Positions 1 through 8,842 of a stretch of DNA of 17,346 bases are shown piece by piece; within the stretch, counting starts at the first letter, position 1; every line of letters starts with the position of its first letter. A program made the translations under genes and the position numbers. The notes under the pieces are model-generated. The model was not told where the DNA came from, made no database searches, and worked only from the letters and a program-made list of their open reading frames with translations. Where the stretch lies: NCBI GenBank assembly GCA_021158845.1, contig JAGGSY010000075.1, forward strand, positions 1 through 17,346, read 5' to 3'. The DNA comes from Caldisericia bacterium. GTDB lineage: Bacteria > Caldisericota > Caldisericia > B22-G15.

Positions 1-1
1 T

Positions 2-3000
2 TTTTTAAATTATTATTCCTTTAACTCCTTTTATTCTGATTCCATTTCAAATTCAACTTATGATTATTTAATAATAACTATAGACAGAGCAAAGAAACTT
101 GCTGAGGAACATAAAGAATTTCTTGAGTCAAGAGGAATAAAAACAAAAGTAGTGGCACTTTCTCAAATTCCAGATACAGGAGTGGATGATGCGGAGAGTA
201 TAAGAAACTTTATAAAGAAGGAGTATGAAAGTAGTGGCATAAAGTATGTTCTTCTTATTGGCTCCCTTGACTCCATTCCTATGAGATATATGTACACAGG
301 AGAGGAGGGAGACGAGGAAAACTCAAACATTCCCACAGATTTCTATTACAGAGACCTAACAGGTGATTGGGATTCCAACGGTGATGGATATTTTGGAGTT
401 CCAGGAGAAGACGATCTGGATTTTCACCCAGAGGTAAGTGTTGGAAGGATACCCTTTGATAATCTATCTGACATAAGGAATGTTCTTGAAAAAACAAGAA
501 GATTCATGGATAAATCTGAAGAAGAGAGAAAGAAAAAAGTCCTTTCCCTTGGAGCTTGGTTATCCATGAAAGATGAAGATGGAAAATGGAAGGATGACAC
601 TGATGGAGGTGAGATAAATCAAAGGATTTTTGACCTCTACTTTAAAGATAAAGGTTTTACAAATAAAGGCCTTTATGAGCTTTCAGGTATAAAACCTTCT
701 CTTGTATCAGATCTTGCCGATGATGAGATAAACGCACAAAACTTTGTAATGTATCAGAAAAATTATAAGCCCGGTCTTATCCAATGGGAGGCACATGGAG
801 CATGGAATGCTACTGGAAGAAAAATATGGGTTGGAGATTACAATAGAAACGATCAGCCTGATAGAGATGAATTTAAATGGGATACATTTATATCTAATGA
901 GGTAGCAAGATACTTTGATGACACATATCCAGCCATATTTGTATCTGGTTCATGTCTGAACCTTTATCCAGATAGAGACAGCCTTGGAAAAAACATTGTA
1001 AGAAACGGTGGTGTTTCATTTATAGGAAATTCAAGAACAGGATGGTTCTTCCCAAATCTTGCCCACTACTCCTTTGAAGAGAATCCATCCCATTACGCAT
1101 TGAGAGCAATTATGTTAAAGTCCCTCTCAAAGGGAGAACCTGAAGGAGATGCTATAAATAAAGCAATTGAGTGGTATGCAGATAGTTTCTACAATCAATA
1201 TCCATCAATTCAAAAGACCCTTGTTCACAACATTTATGATATGAATCTTTTTGGAGACCCACTTGTTGGTTTATACACCCTTGAAGAAAAACATACATCT
1301 CCCCAGATAATTTCAACAGATCCCCAAGATGGAGCAACAGATGTTCCACCAAACATCAGAATAAGTGTTAAATTTGATAGAAGCATGGATGAAGAATCAA
1401 TAAATGAAAATACATTCATTGTTTTAAAGAACGGAGAGAACATTAGAGGAAGAGTTGAATATGACGATACAGATTTTACAGCATACTTCACGCCACTCTC
1501 TCCTTTAACCAAGGGAACCACATATACAGTGATCGTTAAAGGGAGTGTAAGAGATAGAGATGGAAATTCCATGTTAAATGATTACAAGTTCAAATTCACC
1601 ACGGTTGGAGAGGGAGAAGAAGGATTTGTTCTCCAATGGACAGATAAAGATGAGGGATACAATATAGACCTCAAGTCTCTATACATAAAGTATGACAAAA
1701 ATACAATAACATTTAAGGTAACTTCGTACAGAAAATGGGGAGACCCTGAAACAGACTTTGCCATAAAACTCTTTCTGGATGTGGATATGAATCCAAACAC
1801 AGGTAAAGGGGAGAGTGATAAAGGAAATGGAGAAGATTATGTTGTATGGATTGGAACATACGAGGGAGAATTTTACCATGATATAAACAGATGGGACGGG
1901 GAGACGAAAACATGGAAGCATGTTGAAGATGTATTGAATTGCTCAATAGAGGAAAACTCAAATGTTGCCACATTCACCATTTCAAGGAAGTATTTTGAAC
2001 TTAGCAGTTTTAACTACTGGGTTGGAATATACGATGCAATTAATGATGAATTTGATTACTATCCCAATGATAATCAGGGATACTATGAGAAATTTACCTT
2101 CAAGGAAATCTCTAAAACCCTTAGGGTTTTAGATTACTTCCCAAAGGAGGATATGAGTGTAGATTCAAATGTATCTATCTATGTAACCTTTTCAGATGAT
2201 GTTATTAAGGAAACGCTGAATGAGGAAACATTCTTTATTCTTAAAGGAACAAGAAGGGTAGCGGGAGATATCAATTACGATGAATCCTTAAGAAAAGCCA
2301 TTTTTACACCTTCCTCTTCCCTTGAAGAAGGAGCAACCTATGAAGTCCATCTTACAAAAGATATCACATCCAAGAGTGGAAAGAATCTTGACAGAGATTA
2401 TGTCTGGAAGTTTAAAGTGAAGAGGGAGACATCAATAGATTGGGAACTTATCGTTGTATCTCCAAGAGGGGTAAACAAACCAGTTGATATAAGCAAGGTT
2501 TATGTAAAAGTTGGAAATGGAAAAATTTACTTTAAAGTTGAAACATACAACAGGATAGAGAATCCAAGAAGAACTGGATTTATTGTTAGGATGGATGTGG
2601 ACAACAATCCAAATACAGGAGTTCCCCTCTATCCAAACGGAGGAAATGGAGAAGACTATACTCTATTTGTTGGAGGCATGTATGGAAATGTTTCAGGAAT
2701 TCTTTACAGATGGGAGAACAATGATTGGAGAGAGGTTGGTCCTCTATCTGAATTTGAACTTGAATCTGGGAAGAACTATGCAATACTATCTGTGAATTTG
2801 AATTCCATCGGAAATCCCAAAGTTGTAAACTTCTGGGTTGGAGCAAGTAATGATCCAGAGAGATTTCCAATAGTGGATCAGGCACCAAACAATTCCTACT
2901 TTGCAACTTACCAGATTGTTGGAAAGAAGGGATGGGTACATCAATGTAGAGATATAGATGAAGGAACAAAATTTGACTTAAAAGATGTGTATATGATGCA

Positions 3001-4069
3001 TGATGAAACCAATGTCTATTTCAAGATAACAACATACAGAGGGTGGGAAGATCCATTCAAAGATGGAGTATTCTTTGAGATTGACATAGATGCAGATCAG
3101 AACCCTGACACTGGATTTGAAGAAGGAATGGGGGAGGATTTCTTTATCTCTGTTTATCCAGATCAGGAAGGAATTATGAAGTGTTATGTTGCCATATACA
3201 CAAGCGATGGATGGCAGGATTATCAAGAGATTGAAACCTTTAAGATAGAGAAAAATTCCAATATTGTTGAGTTGAGTTTTCCAAGAATCTTAATTGGTAA
3301 TCCAGACAAGTTTAACTACTGGGTTGGGGTTGGTTATTGGTATGAAGAGGAGGATAAAAACTGGGATTACTATCCCAACGATGACGAACCCTTCTACTAT
3401 CTTGAGTATGATCTAACAAAGAAACTGACACAGCCAGCTCTTCCCCTTGAAGTTGATATACCAGATAACTACAAAACAGACAGAGATTCAATTATGGTAA
3501 AAGGCAAAACTTCAAGCGATGCCACTGTGGAGATAAATGGAGAGGAGGTTCTTGTATCAAGCAGTGGAATATTTGCAAAGATTGTTAAACTCAAACCGGG
3601 TGAAAATATCATAGATGTTAAGGCATACGATTCTGCAGGGAATACAGCAGAGGTTAAAAGAAGAGTTATATATGAGAAAGGAAGAAAAGTTGTAATAGAA
3701 CTCTGGATTGGAAAGAAAAAAGCAAAGATGAATGAAAAAGATTACCTACTTGATGCACCTCCATTCATTGAAAATGGAAGAACCCTTGTTCCAATTAGAT
3801 TCATAGCGGAAAGTTTTGGTGCCAAAGTTGATTGGATTGGTGAAACAAAAACAGTTATTATAAACCTTGAGTCAAAGAAGATAAGTATTGTTCTTCAAAT
3901 TGGAAGTAAGATAGCTATTGTTAATGGAGAAAGAATAACACTTGATGTTGCTCCAAAGATTGTAAATGGAAGAACATTTGTGCCACTTAGGTTTGTGGCT
4001 GAAACCTTTGGAGCAGAGGTTTTATGGAATGGAGCAGAGAGGAAGATAACAATAATATTTACCCCATAA
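2..4069 (+). CDS. Gingipain-like (peptidase family C25) multidomain exported protease, 5'-partial
   Basis: Probably an exported cysteine endopeptidase. The frame has no stop from position 2, and the residues before the first start-like codon (GTG at 152) already read as C25 sequence (YDYLIIT, then a helix), so the true start lies left of the window. Numbering visible codons from nt 2, the catalytic pair is His265 in WEAHGAW (nt 794-796) and Cys318 in VSGSC (nt 953-955). LLIGSLDSIP and VGRIPF are typical of the family. Following domains are: Big_5/SbsA-like Ig about 432-535; an Asp-rich domain about 545-700; Big_5 about 706-807; Asp-rich copies about 811-973 and 976-1137; a glucodextranase-B-like Ig about 1147-1224; and two copper-amine-oxidase-N-like repeats (NGRTLVPIRF and NGRTFVPLRF) to the end. 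No type IX secretion C-terminal domain is evident, unlike gingipains of Bacteroidetes. The CuAO-like tail may mediate surface attachment (inference). The family call is firm; the substrate is unknown. Confidence 0.88.
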   Translation, partial: FLNYYSFNSFYSDSISNSTYDYLIITIDRAKKLAEEHKEFLESRGIKTKVVALSQIPDTGVDDAESIRNFIKKEYESSGIKYVLLIGSLDSIPMRYMYTGEEGDEENSNIPTDFYYRDLTGDWDSNGDGYFGVPGEDDLDFHPEVSVGRIPFDNLSDIRNVLEKTRRFMDKSEEERKKKVLSLGAWLSMKDEDGKWKDDTDGGEINQRIFDLYFKDKGFTNKGLYELSGIKPSLVSDLADDEINAQNFVMYQKNYKPGLIQWEAHGAWNATGRKIWVGDYNRNDQPDRDEFKWDTFISNEVARYFDDTYPAIFVSGSCLNLYPDRDSLGKNIVRNGGVSFIGNSRTGWFFPNLAHYSFEENPSHYALRAIMLKSLSKGEPEGDAINKAIEWYADSFYNQYPSIQKTLVHNIYDMNLFGDPLVGLYTLEEKHTSPQIISTDPQDGATDVPPNIRISVKFDRSMDEESINENTFIVLKNGENIRGRVEYDDTDFTAYFTPLSPLTKGTTYTVIVKGSVRDRDGNSMLNDYKFKFTTVGEGEEGFVLQWTDKDEGYNIDLKSLYIKYDKNTITFKVTSYRKWGDPETDFAIKLFLDVDMNPNTGKGESDKGNGEDYVVWIGTYEGEFYHDINRWDGETKTWKHVEDVLNCSIEENSNVATFTISRKYFELSSFNYWVGIYDAINDEFDYYPNDNQGYYEKFTFKEISKTLRVLDYFPKEDMSVDSNVSIYVTFSDDVIKETLNEETFFILKGTRRVAGDINYDESLRKAIFTPSSSLEEGATYEVHLTKDITSKSGKNLDRDYVWKFKVKRETSIDWELIVVSPRGVNKPVDISKVYVKVGNGKIYFKVETYNRIENPRRTGFIVRMDVDNNPNTGVPLYPNGGNGEDYTLFVGGMYGNVSGILYRWENNDWREVGPLSEFELESGKNYAILSVNLNSIGNPKVVNFWVGASNDPERFPIVDQAPNNSYFATYQIVGKKGWVHQCRDIDEGTKFDLKDVYMMHDETNVYFKITTYRGWEDPFKDGVFFEIDIDADQNPDTGFEEGMGEDFFISVYPDQEGIMKCYVAIYTSDGWQDYQEIETFKIEKNSNIVELSFPRILIGNPDKFNYWVGVGYWYEEEDKNWDYYPNDDEPFYYLEYDLTKKLTQPALPLEVDIPDNYKTDRDSIMVKGKTSSDATVEINGEEVLVSSSGIFAKIVKLKPGENIIDVKAYDSAGNTAEVKRRVIYEKGRKVVIELWIGKKKAKMNEKDYLLDAPPFIENGRTLVPIRFIAESFGAKVDWIGETKTVIINLESKKISIVLQIGSKIAIVNGERITLDVAPKIVNGRTFVPLRFVAETFGAEVLWNGAERKITIIFTP

Positions 4070-4108
4070 ATTAAAACAAATTTCCAAAAATTTAGTATAC
4101 TTATATAG

Positions 4109-4121
4109 TGAACAATGTTCA
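4109..4121. promoter_or_regulatory. Perfect palindrome TGAACA-A-TGTTCA, candidate repressor operator
   Basis: Two 6-base arms are exact reverse complements around one central A. Flanking TAT triplets (4104-4106 and 4123-4125) extend the symmetry imperfectly to about 21 bases. It sits between the protease stop and the ABC operon, next to AT-rich promoter-like sequence. Sites of this form are common for TetR-type dimeric repressors of transporter genes. Assigning it to TetR is inference, and no regulator gene lies in the window. Confidence 0.5.
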
Positions 4122-4125
4122 ATAT

Positions 4126-4156
4126 TTGAAACAAAAGGATTATTTTTTTGTATATT
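4126..4156 (+). promoter_or_regulatory. Possible weak sigma-70 promoter of the ABC operon
   Basis: TTGAAA (4126-4131) and TATATT (4151-4156) are separated by 19 bases, longer than ideal. An alternative -10, TATACT at 4096-4101, lies just before the palindrome, which would then overlap the start of transcription. Either choice puts the palindrome where a repressor could act, but the sequence does not decide between them. Confidence 0.3.
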
Positions 4157-4183
4157 AGTTTGAGATTTATGAAAGGAAGTGAT

Positions 4184-4885
4184 ATGGAAGAATATGTGAT
4201 AATAACAGAGAATCTTACCGAGGAGTATTTACTTGGAAAAGTGGTTGTTCCGGCATTAAGAGGAGTTAACTTAAAAATAAAAAGGGGTGAGTTTGCAGTA
4301 ATTATGGGACCTTCTGGAAGTGGAAAATCTACACTTCTCAATCTCATCGGTGGACTTCAAAAACCTACAGGTGGTAGAGTTCTAATAAATGGAATAGATC
4401 TCTCAACTTTAAATGAGAACCAACTCGCAATATTCAGGAGAAAAAATGTTGGTTTTGTATTCCAAGCTTACAACTTAATACCCACTTTAACAGCCATTGA
4501 GAATGTGGAATTACCCATGATATTTTATAATATCCCTCCGAACGAAAGAAAGAGGAGAGCAGAAAAACTTCTTCACTCTTTAGGACTTGGAGATAGACTT
4601 CATCACAGACCAAGTGAACTCTCTGGAGGTGAACAACAAAGAGTCAGCATAGCAAGAGCCCTTGCAAATAATCCAGAGATAATTCTTGCTGATGAACCAA
4701 CTGGTAATCTTGATACAAAAACGGGAAGAAGAATTATGGAGGAGATAGTAAAGGTAAACAGGGATTTTGGGAAAACCATTGTAATGGTTACTCATGACCC
4801 TGAAGTTGCGCATTTCGGTGATAGGATTATACATATAAGAGATGGAAAAATAGAAAACATAGAAATTTTAAGGAGGAAACAATGA
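4184..4885 (+). CDS. ABC transporter ATPase, MacB/LolD type
   Basis: A 233-residue nucleotide-binding subunit that powers a MacB/FtsX-type transporter on the cytoplasmic side. All ATPase motifs are intact: Walker A GPSGSGKST (42-50), Q-loop Gln94, signature LSGGEQQR (146-153), Walker B IILADEP (166-172) and H-loop His204. Length and motifs fit the LolD/MacB/FtsE group. The start was set at ATG 4184 because AAGGAAGTGAT just before it matches the anti-Shine-Dalgarno sequence closely; in-frame TTG 4148 and ATG 4169 have no such site. The stop overlaps the next start in ATGA (4882-4885), so it is translationally coupled to the exported repeat protein. The MacB-like permease two genes on is the expected partner. 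The family call is firm, but the transported substrate cannot be read from the sequence. Confidence 0.95.
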   Translation: MEEYVIITENLTEEYLLGKVVVPALRGVNLKIKRGEFAVIMGPSGSGKSTLLNLIGGLQKPTGGRVLINGIDLSTLNENQLAIFRRKNVGFVFQAYNLIPTLTAIENVELPMIFYNIPPNERKRRAEKLLHSLGLGDRLHHRPSELSGGEQQRVSIARALANNPEIILADEPTGNLDTKTGRRIMEEIVKVNRDFGKTIVMVTHDPEVAHFGDRIIHIRDGKIENIEILRRKQ

Positions 4886-7566
4886 AAAAACTGATTCTTT
4901 TATCAATTATCTTGAGTTTAATTATGGGTATTTCCGTGGTTTACTCTGAACCACAGATTGAGGTATCCAGCTATAAGTTAAATCCCGAAAAGATATACCC
5001 AGGAGGAAATTTCACATTAACTCTTACCCTAAAGAATAATAGCAGTGAGGATAAAGCAGAGAACATCACTGTAAAGGTAAGTAATGTTGAGGGAAGAAAT
5101 GATCTTGGACCCTTCTATCCAAAGAATAAGACAGATACAAGAAAAATTGAAGAAATAGAGCCACTTGATGAGAGTAAGGTAGATTTTGAGTTTTTTGTTG
5201 ATCCACTGGCACAGACAGGAATCTATAGAATTCACATTATGGTTAGCTGGTTTAGTGAGGGAAGGAGAGGATACTCCGAAGAGGAAATTATAAGCATCGA
5301 TGTCTCTCCTCCATCCATTGAGAATAGACCTCTTCTAACAGTAGATTCATTTGAGACAGAACCAAAGGATATAGAAGGTGGTGATATTTTCTCTCTAAAT
5401 TTAAAAATTAAAAATATAGGTGGAAAAGACGCAAACAATGTTAGAGTAGAAATTTCAAAGATTGAAGGAAGCAACTCGTTAATGTTCTTTTCTCCTTATG
5501 GTGGAGGAAATGTCTCATATATAAACTTAATAAAGGCAGATGGAGAAGAGAATGTAAGTTTGAAATTTCTTGTTGATGAGAATATAAAAAGTGGAAACTA
5601 CAATTTTATTATAGAGTTCTCCTATGAGGATAATAATCATGTAACTTATAAGGATCAAGAAATCGTGGGTATAAAGGTGAGTGAAAAAACAAACAAGCCA
5701 GATATTGAGATACTATCCTTTAGAGTTGATCCCGAAATAATTCTTCCCGGAGAAAGTTTTAGTATATCCTTTAGAATCTCAAATCTTGGGAACAAAGATG
5801 CAAAAAACATTAGAATAACGCCATCAAACATAGAGGGAAGTGGTTCCCTCAGATATTTCTCCCCTATAAAGGAAGGTACAATATATATAGAAAAACTTGA
5901 GCATGGTGATACTGTGGAGAAGACCCTTGTTTTTGGAAGTGATAAGAAGGTAGAACCATCATTGTACAATATTGTTTTTCAGATAGAATACGAAGATAGT
6001 GAGGGTAATTCATTTAAGGAGACGAAAAATGTGGGCATACTTATTACATCAAAACTACCAGATGTTTACCTATCAAGGTTTTCTATAGATAAAGAGAAGC
6101 TCATTCAAGGTGATGACTTCAAGCTTACCTTAAGTATTAAAAATTTTGGAGAGAGTTCTGCAAAAGATGTAAGAATTTCACTTCAAAATATAGAAGGCAC
6201 AAACTCATTGTATCCCTTTTCTTTAGTAGAAGGAGGAGGCACTATTTATATAGGGGATATAACCCCAAAAGATGAGAAGGAAGTAGTATTTAGTCTTCAT
6301 ATTGATGAAGATGCTGCCAGTAGAACTTACAATCTGCTTTTTAATATCTATTTTAAGGACCTTTCCCTGAAAGAATATACAAGGGTTGAAAAGGTGGGAA
6401 TTTATGTTTCAGAAAAGGAGGAAAAGGATGAACCTAACATTATAATTAAAGATATTTCTATGGAACCGAAAGTTGCATTACCCGGAGAGAAGATCAATGT
6501 TAAAATAACCCTCCTCAACAATGGAGAAAGTGATGCTAAAAATACTAAATTTGAATTTGTAGGTGTAGGAATGAACAATGATTTATCGCCATTCTCTCCT
6601 ATCCAGAAAGGAAGCACAATCTACTTTGGAACCATTGAACCTGATAATGAAATCACAAAGAGTATAACTTTCTCTGTGGCAGATGACGCAAAGGAAGGAG
6701 TTTATAATTTCCTCACACAAATTACATATGAAAATACAACACTTTATAAGGAAGAACAGAGAATAGGTGTTGTAGTCTCAAGAAAAGAGCCACAAAAGAA
6801 TCTTACTCTATCTATTTCATCCTTTAGCGTGGTGCCATACGAAGTAACTCCTGGAGGAAATATTAAGGTAAGTGTCTCTGTATTAAATTTCTCAAAGGAG
6901 ACAGCGTATAACATAACATTAAAGATAGACAGGGTTGAAGGTTCAAATAACCTGTTTCCCTTTTCTCCTCTCAACAGTTCCAACATTAATACATATCTAA
7001 AACTGTCTTCGGGCAGTGGAATAAACTCCATCTATTCTTTCTCTGTATCTCCAGATGCAGATTCTGGTGCCTACAATCTAATACTAACCATAAATTATGA
7101 GGATAAAGACGGAAATAGATATGAGACTACAGCTTCAATTGGTGTTACAATCTTAAGAAAACCTCTCATTTCAATATTTAACCTTGTTTATCCAGACGAA
7201 GTCAAAGAGGGTGAGAATTTTGTTATCTCCTGTGATATAGGAAATACAGGAAATTTCCCTGTAAAGGGAATAGTTGTATTCTTAAAAGGTTTACCCATAA
7301 AAGGTGGAGATTACTACATAGGAACCCTTGATGTTGGGAATTTTGATACATATGAGTTTGAGGGAAATATAAAAGAGCCAGGAACATATGAGGGAGAGAT
7401 AGTTGTGCAGTATGTAGATGATTCCAACGAGATTCATAAGGAGAGAAAACCCCTGAAGATTACTGTTGTAAAGAAACAAATTGAAGAGGAAAAAGAGGAG
7501 GAGAAATTGACCTTCTGGCAAAAAATATGGAGATTTATCCTTTCACTTCTTGGTTTGGGTAAATAA
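4882..7566 (+). CDS. Exported protein with seven CARDB-like Ig repeats, ABC operon partner
   Basis: An 894-residue secreted or surface protein. It has a signal peptide (Lys-Lys then a hydrophobic run, likely cut near residue 22 after VYS). Seven beta-sandwich repeats of the CARDB / COG1361 type follow, at about 24-142, 150-267, 272-390, 393-510, 517-633, 641-758 and 761-863. Repeats 1-6 carry variants of EGxNxLxPFSP in mid-domain, while repeat 7 is shorter and lacks it. An acidic stretch (868-875) leads into a hydrophobic, Trp-containing tail (876-894) that may anchor it at the membrane. AGGAGG precedes the start, which overlaps the ATPase stop; the permease starts 2 bases after its stop. It occupies the place where MacA-like adaptors sit in Gram-negative MacAB operons, but it has no HlyD/MacA features. 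A role as extracytoplasmic partner of the ABC pair is inferred from the operon. Confidence 0.85.
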   Translation: MKKLILLSIILSLIMGISVVYSEPQIEVSSYKLNPEKIYPGGNFTLTLTLKNNSSEDKAENITVKVSNVEGRNDLGPFYPKNKTDTRKIEEIEPLDESKVDFEFFVDPLAQTGIYRIHIMVSWFSEGRRGYSEEEIISIDVSPPSIENRPLLTVDSFETEPKDIEGGDIFSLNLKIKNIGGKDANNVRVEISKIEGSNSLMFFSPYGGGNVSYINLIKADGEENVSLKFLVDENIKSGNYNFIIEFSYEDNNHVTYKDQEIVGIKVSEKTNKPDIEILSFRVDPEIILPGESFSISFRISNLGNKDAKNIRITPSNIEGSGSLRYFSPIKEGTIYIEKLEHGDTVEKTLVFGSDKKVEPSLYNIVFQIEYEDSEGNSFKETKNVGILITSKLPDVYLSRFSIDKEKLIQGDDFKLTLSIKNFGESSAKDVRISLQNIEGTNSLYPFSLVEGGGTIYIGDITPKDEKEVVFSLHIDEDAASRTYNLLFNIYFKDLSLKEYTRVEKVGIYVSEKEEKDEPNIIIKDISMEPKVALPGEKINVKITLLNNGESDAKNTKFEFVGVGMNNDLSPFSPIQKGSTIYFGTIEPDNEITKSITFSVADDAKEGVYNFLTQITYENTTLYKEEQRIGVVVSRKEPQKNLTLSISSFSVVPYEVTPGGNIKVSVSVLNFSKETAYNITLKIDRVEGSNNLFPFSPLNSSNINTYLKLSSGSGINSIYSFSVSPDADSGAYNLILTINYEDKDGNRYETTASIGVTILRKPLISIFNLVYPDEVKEGENFVISCDIGNTGNFPVKGIVVFLKGLPIKGGDYYIGTLDVGNFDTYEFEGNIKEPGTYEGEIVVQYVDDSNEIHKERKPLKITVVKKQIEEEKEEEKLTFWQKIWRFILSLLGLGK

Positions 7567-7568
7567 AA

Positions 7569-8831
7569 ATGAGATTCTCAGACACAGTTTCCATTGTGGT
7601 TAGAAATCTAAAGAGATCAAAGACAAGAACTACTCTTACATCGTTGGGGGTTCTAATTGGTGTTGCTGCAATAATAACCCTTGTATCTATTGGAATTGCC
7701 ATGCAAACAAGTGTAACATCCCAGTTTGAATCTGTAGGAGATTTAACTATCATTAGTGTCTATCCAAGTAACTTAAGGTTAGGCCCGTTTGCTCCAAGAA
7801 AAACAGAAGAGATAAAGATACTTGATGAAGATGCAATTGACAAGATTAGGAAAATTGAAGGCATAGAGGCTCTCTCTCCTGTGTACACCTTTCCTGATGT
7901 GATTGTAAAGGTGGGAAGACTTGAAAGCAGTGTAAGTTTTACAGGAATTGAGCCAAAGGAGATAGAGAAGATAGCTGGAGAACTTGAAAAGGGAAGGTAT
8001 ATTACAAAAAGTGATAGATATGCAGTGGTGGTTGGATCTAAATTTGGAGAGACCTTCTACAATCCAAAAACTGGTAAATCAGAAACGATAAATCCCTTAG
8101 GAAAAATGTTCAAGGTTACAGTCAAAAGAATAGTTAATGAAAAAATGGAAAAGAAAACCTATATCTTCAGGATTGTAGGAGTATTAAAAGAAAAAGGGAC
8201 GCAGGATGATTACAGCGTGTATGCACCTATTAATACCGTGATAAGTGTAAATGAATGGAGAACAGGAAGAACAATAAAACCAGAAATTACTGGATACAAC
8301 AGGGTTATTGTAAAGGTAAAGGATGTTGACACTGTAAATAAAGTTACTGAAAAGATAGAAGACATGGGATTTGTTGTATTCTCTATCCAGAGCATTATCA
8401 ATTCAATCTCCACTGTCTTTAAGATTTTACAATTTATACTTGCAGGAATTGCAGGTATATCACTCCTCGTTGCAGGAATAGGTATTGTAAATACAATGAC
8501 AATGTCCATATATGAAAGAACAAGACAGATTGGAATAATGAAGGCAATCGGAGCGTCAAATACAGATATACTCTGGATGTTTCTCTCTGAAGCAGCTGCT
8601 TTAGGTTTTCTTGGTGGAATAGGTGGAATCCTCCTTTCTTTCTTACTAAACAGTCTTATAACCCTCTTCTCATCAACCATGTTATCTGGTGCAACTCTTA
8701 AAGTCTCTGCTCCCTTGTGGCTCATAATTTTCGCTATAGTGTTTGCAACAGTGGTGGGCCTCATCGCAGGATTAGTCCCATCCTATAGAGCAGCAAACTT
8801 AAAACCTGTTGAAGCGCTAAGATATGAGTAA
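7569..8831 (+). CDS. ABC transporter permease, MacB/FtsX type
   Basis: A 420-residue membrane subunit with classic MacB layout. A first transmembrane helix (about 22-44) follows a basic N-terminus (NLKRSKTRTTLTSLGVLIG). A large extracytoplasmic MacB_PCD-type domain spans about 46-280. Three more helices follow (about 284-310, 340-368 and 381-405). ERTRQIGIMKAIGAS (316-330), between helices 2 and 3, is the characteristic FtsX-domain loop, and the C-terminus ANLKPVEALRYE is typical of the family. Such proteins usually work by mechanotransmission, moving substrates or signals outside the membrane rather than forming a channel. It starts 2 bases after the repeat protein's stop without a clear Shine-Dalgarno site, so reinitiation is likely. 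It pairs with the ATPase at 4184-4885. Substrate unknown. Confidence 0.94.
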   Translation: MRFSDTVSIVVRNLKRSKTRTTLTSLGVLIGVAAIITLVSIGIAMQTSVTSQFESVGDLTIISVYPSNLRLGPFAPRKTEEIKILDEDAIDKIRKIEGIEALSPVYTFPDVIVKVGRLESSVSFTGIEPKEIEKIAGELEKGRYITKSDRYAVVVGSKFGETFYNPKTGKSETINPLGKMFKVTVKRIVNEKMEKKTYIFRIVGVLKEKGTQDDYSVYAPINTVISVNEWRTGRTIKPEITGYNRVIVKVKDVDTVNKVTEKIEDMGFVVFSIQSIINSISTVFKILQFILAGIAGISLLVAGIGIVNTMTMSIYERTRQIGIMKAIGASNTDILWMFLSEAAALGFLGGIGGILLSFLLNSLITLFSSTMLSGATLKVSAPLWLIIFAIVFATVVGLIAGLVPSYRAANLKPVEALRYE

Positions 8832-8842
8832 AGGAGGAAAAT

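Noticed and set aside
4148..4183. TTG start for the ABC ATPase adding 12 residues
   Set aside because: No ribosome site before it, while ATG 4184 has an almost perfect AAGGAAGTGAT site and gives the normal N-terminus.
3895..4347. 150-codon minus-strand ORF spanning the protease end and ABC start
   Set aside because: It covers the CuAO-like tail and the Walker A region of two well supported + strand genes and resembles no family.
8210..8764. 184-codon antisense ORF within the permease gene
   Set aside because: It mirrors the codon bias of the real gene on the other strand and has no recognisable domain; the + strand product is a clear MacB-type permease.
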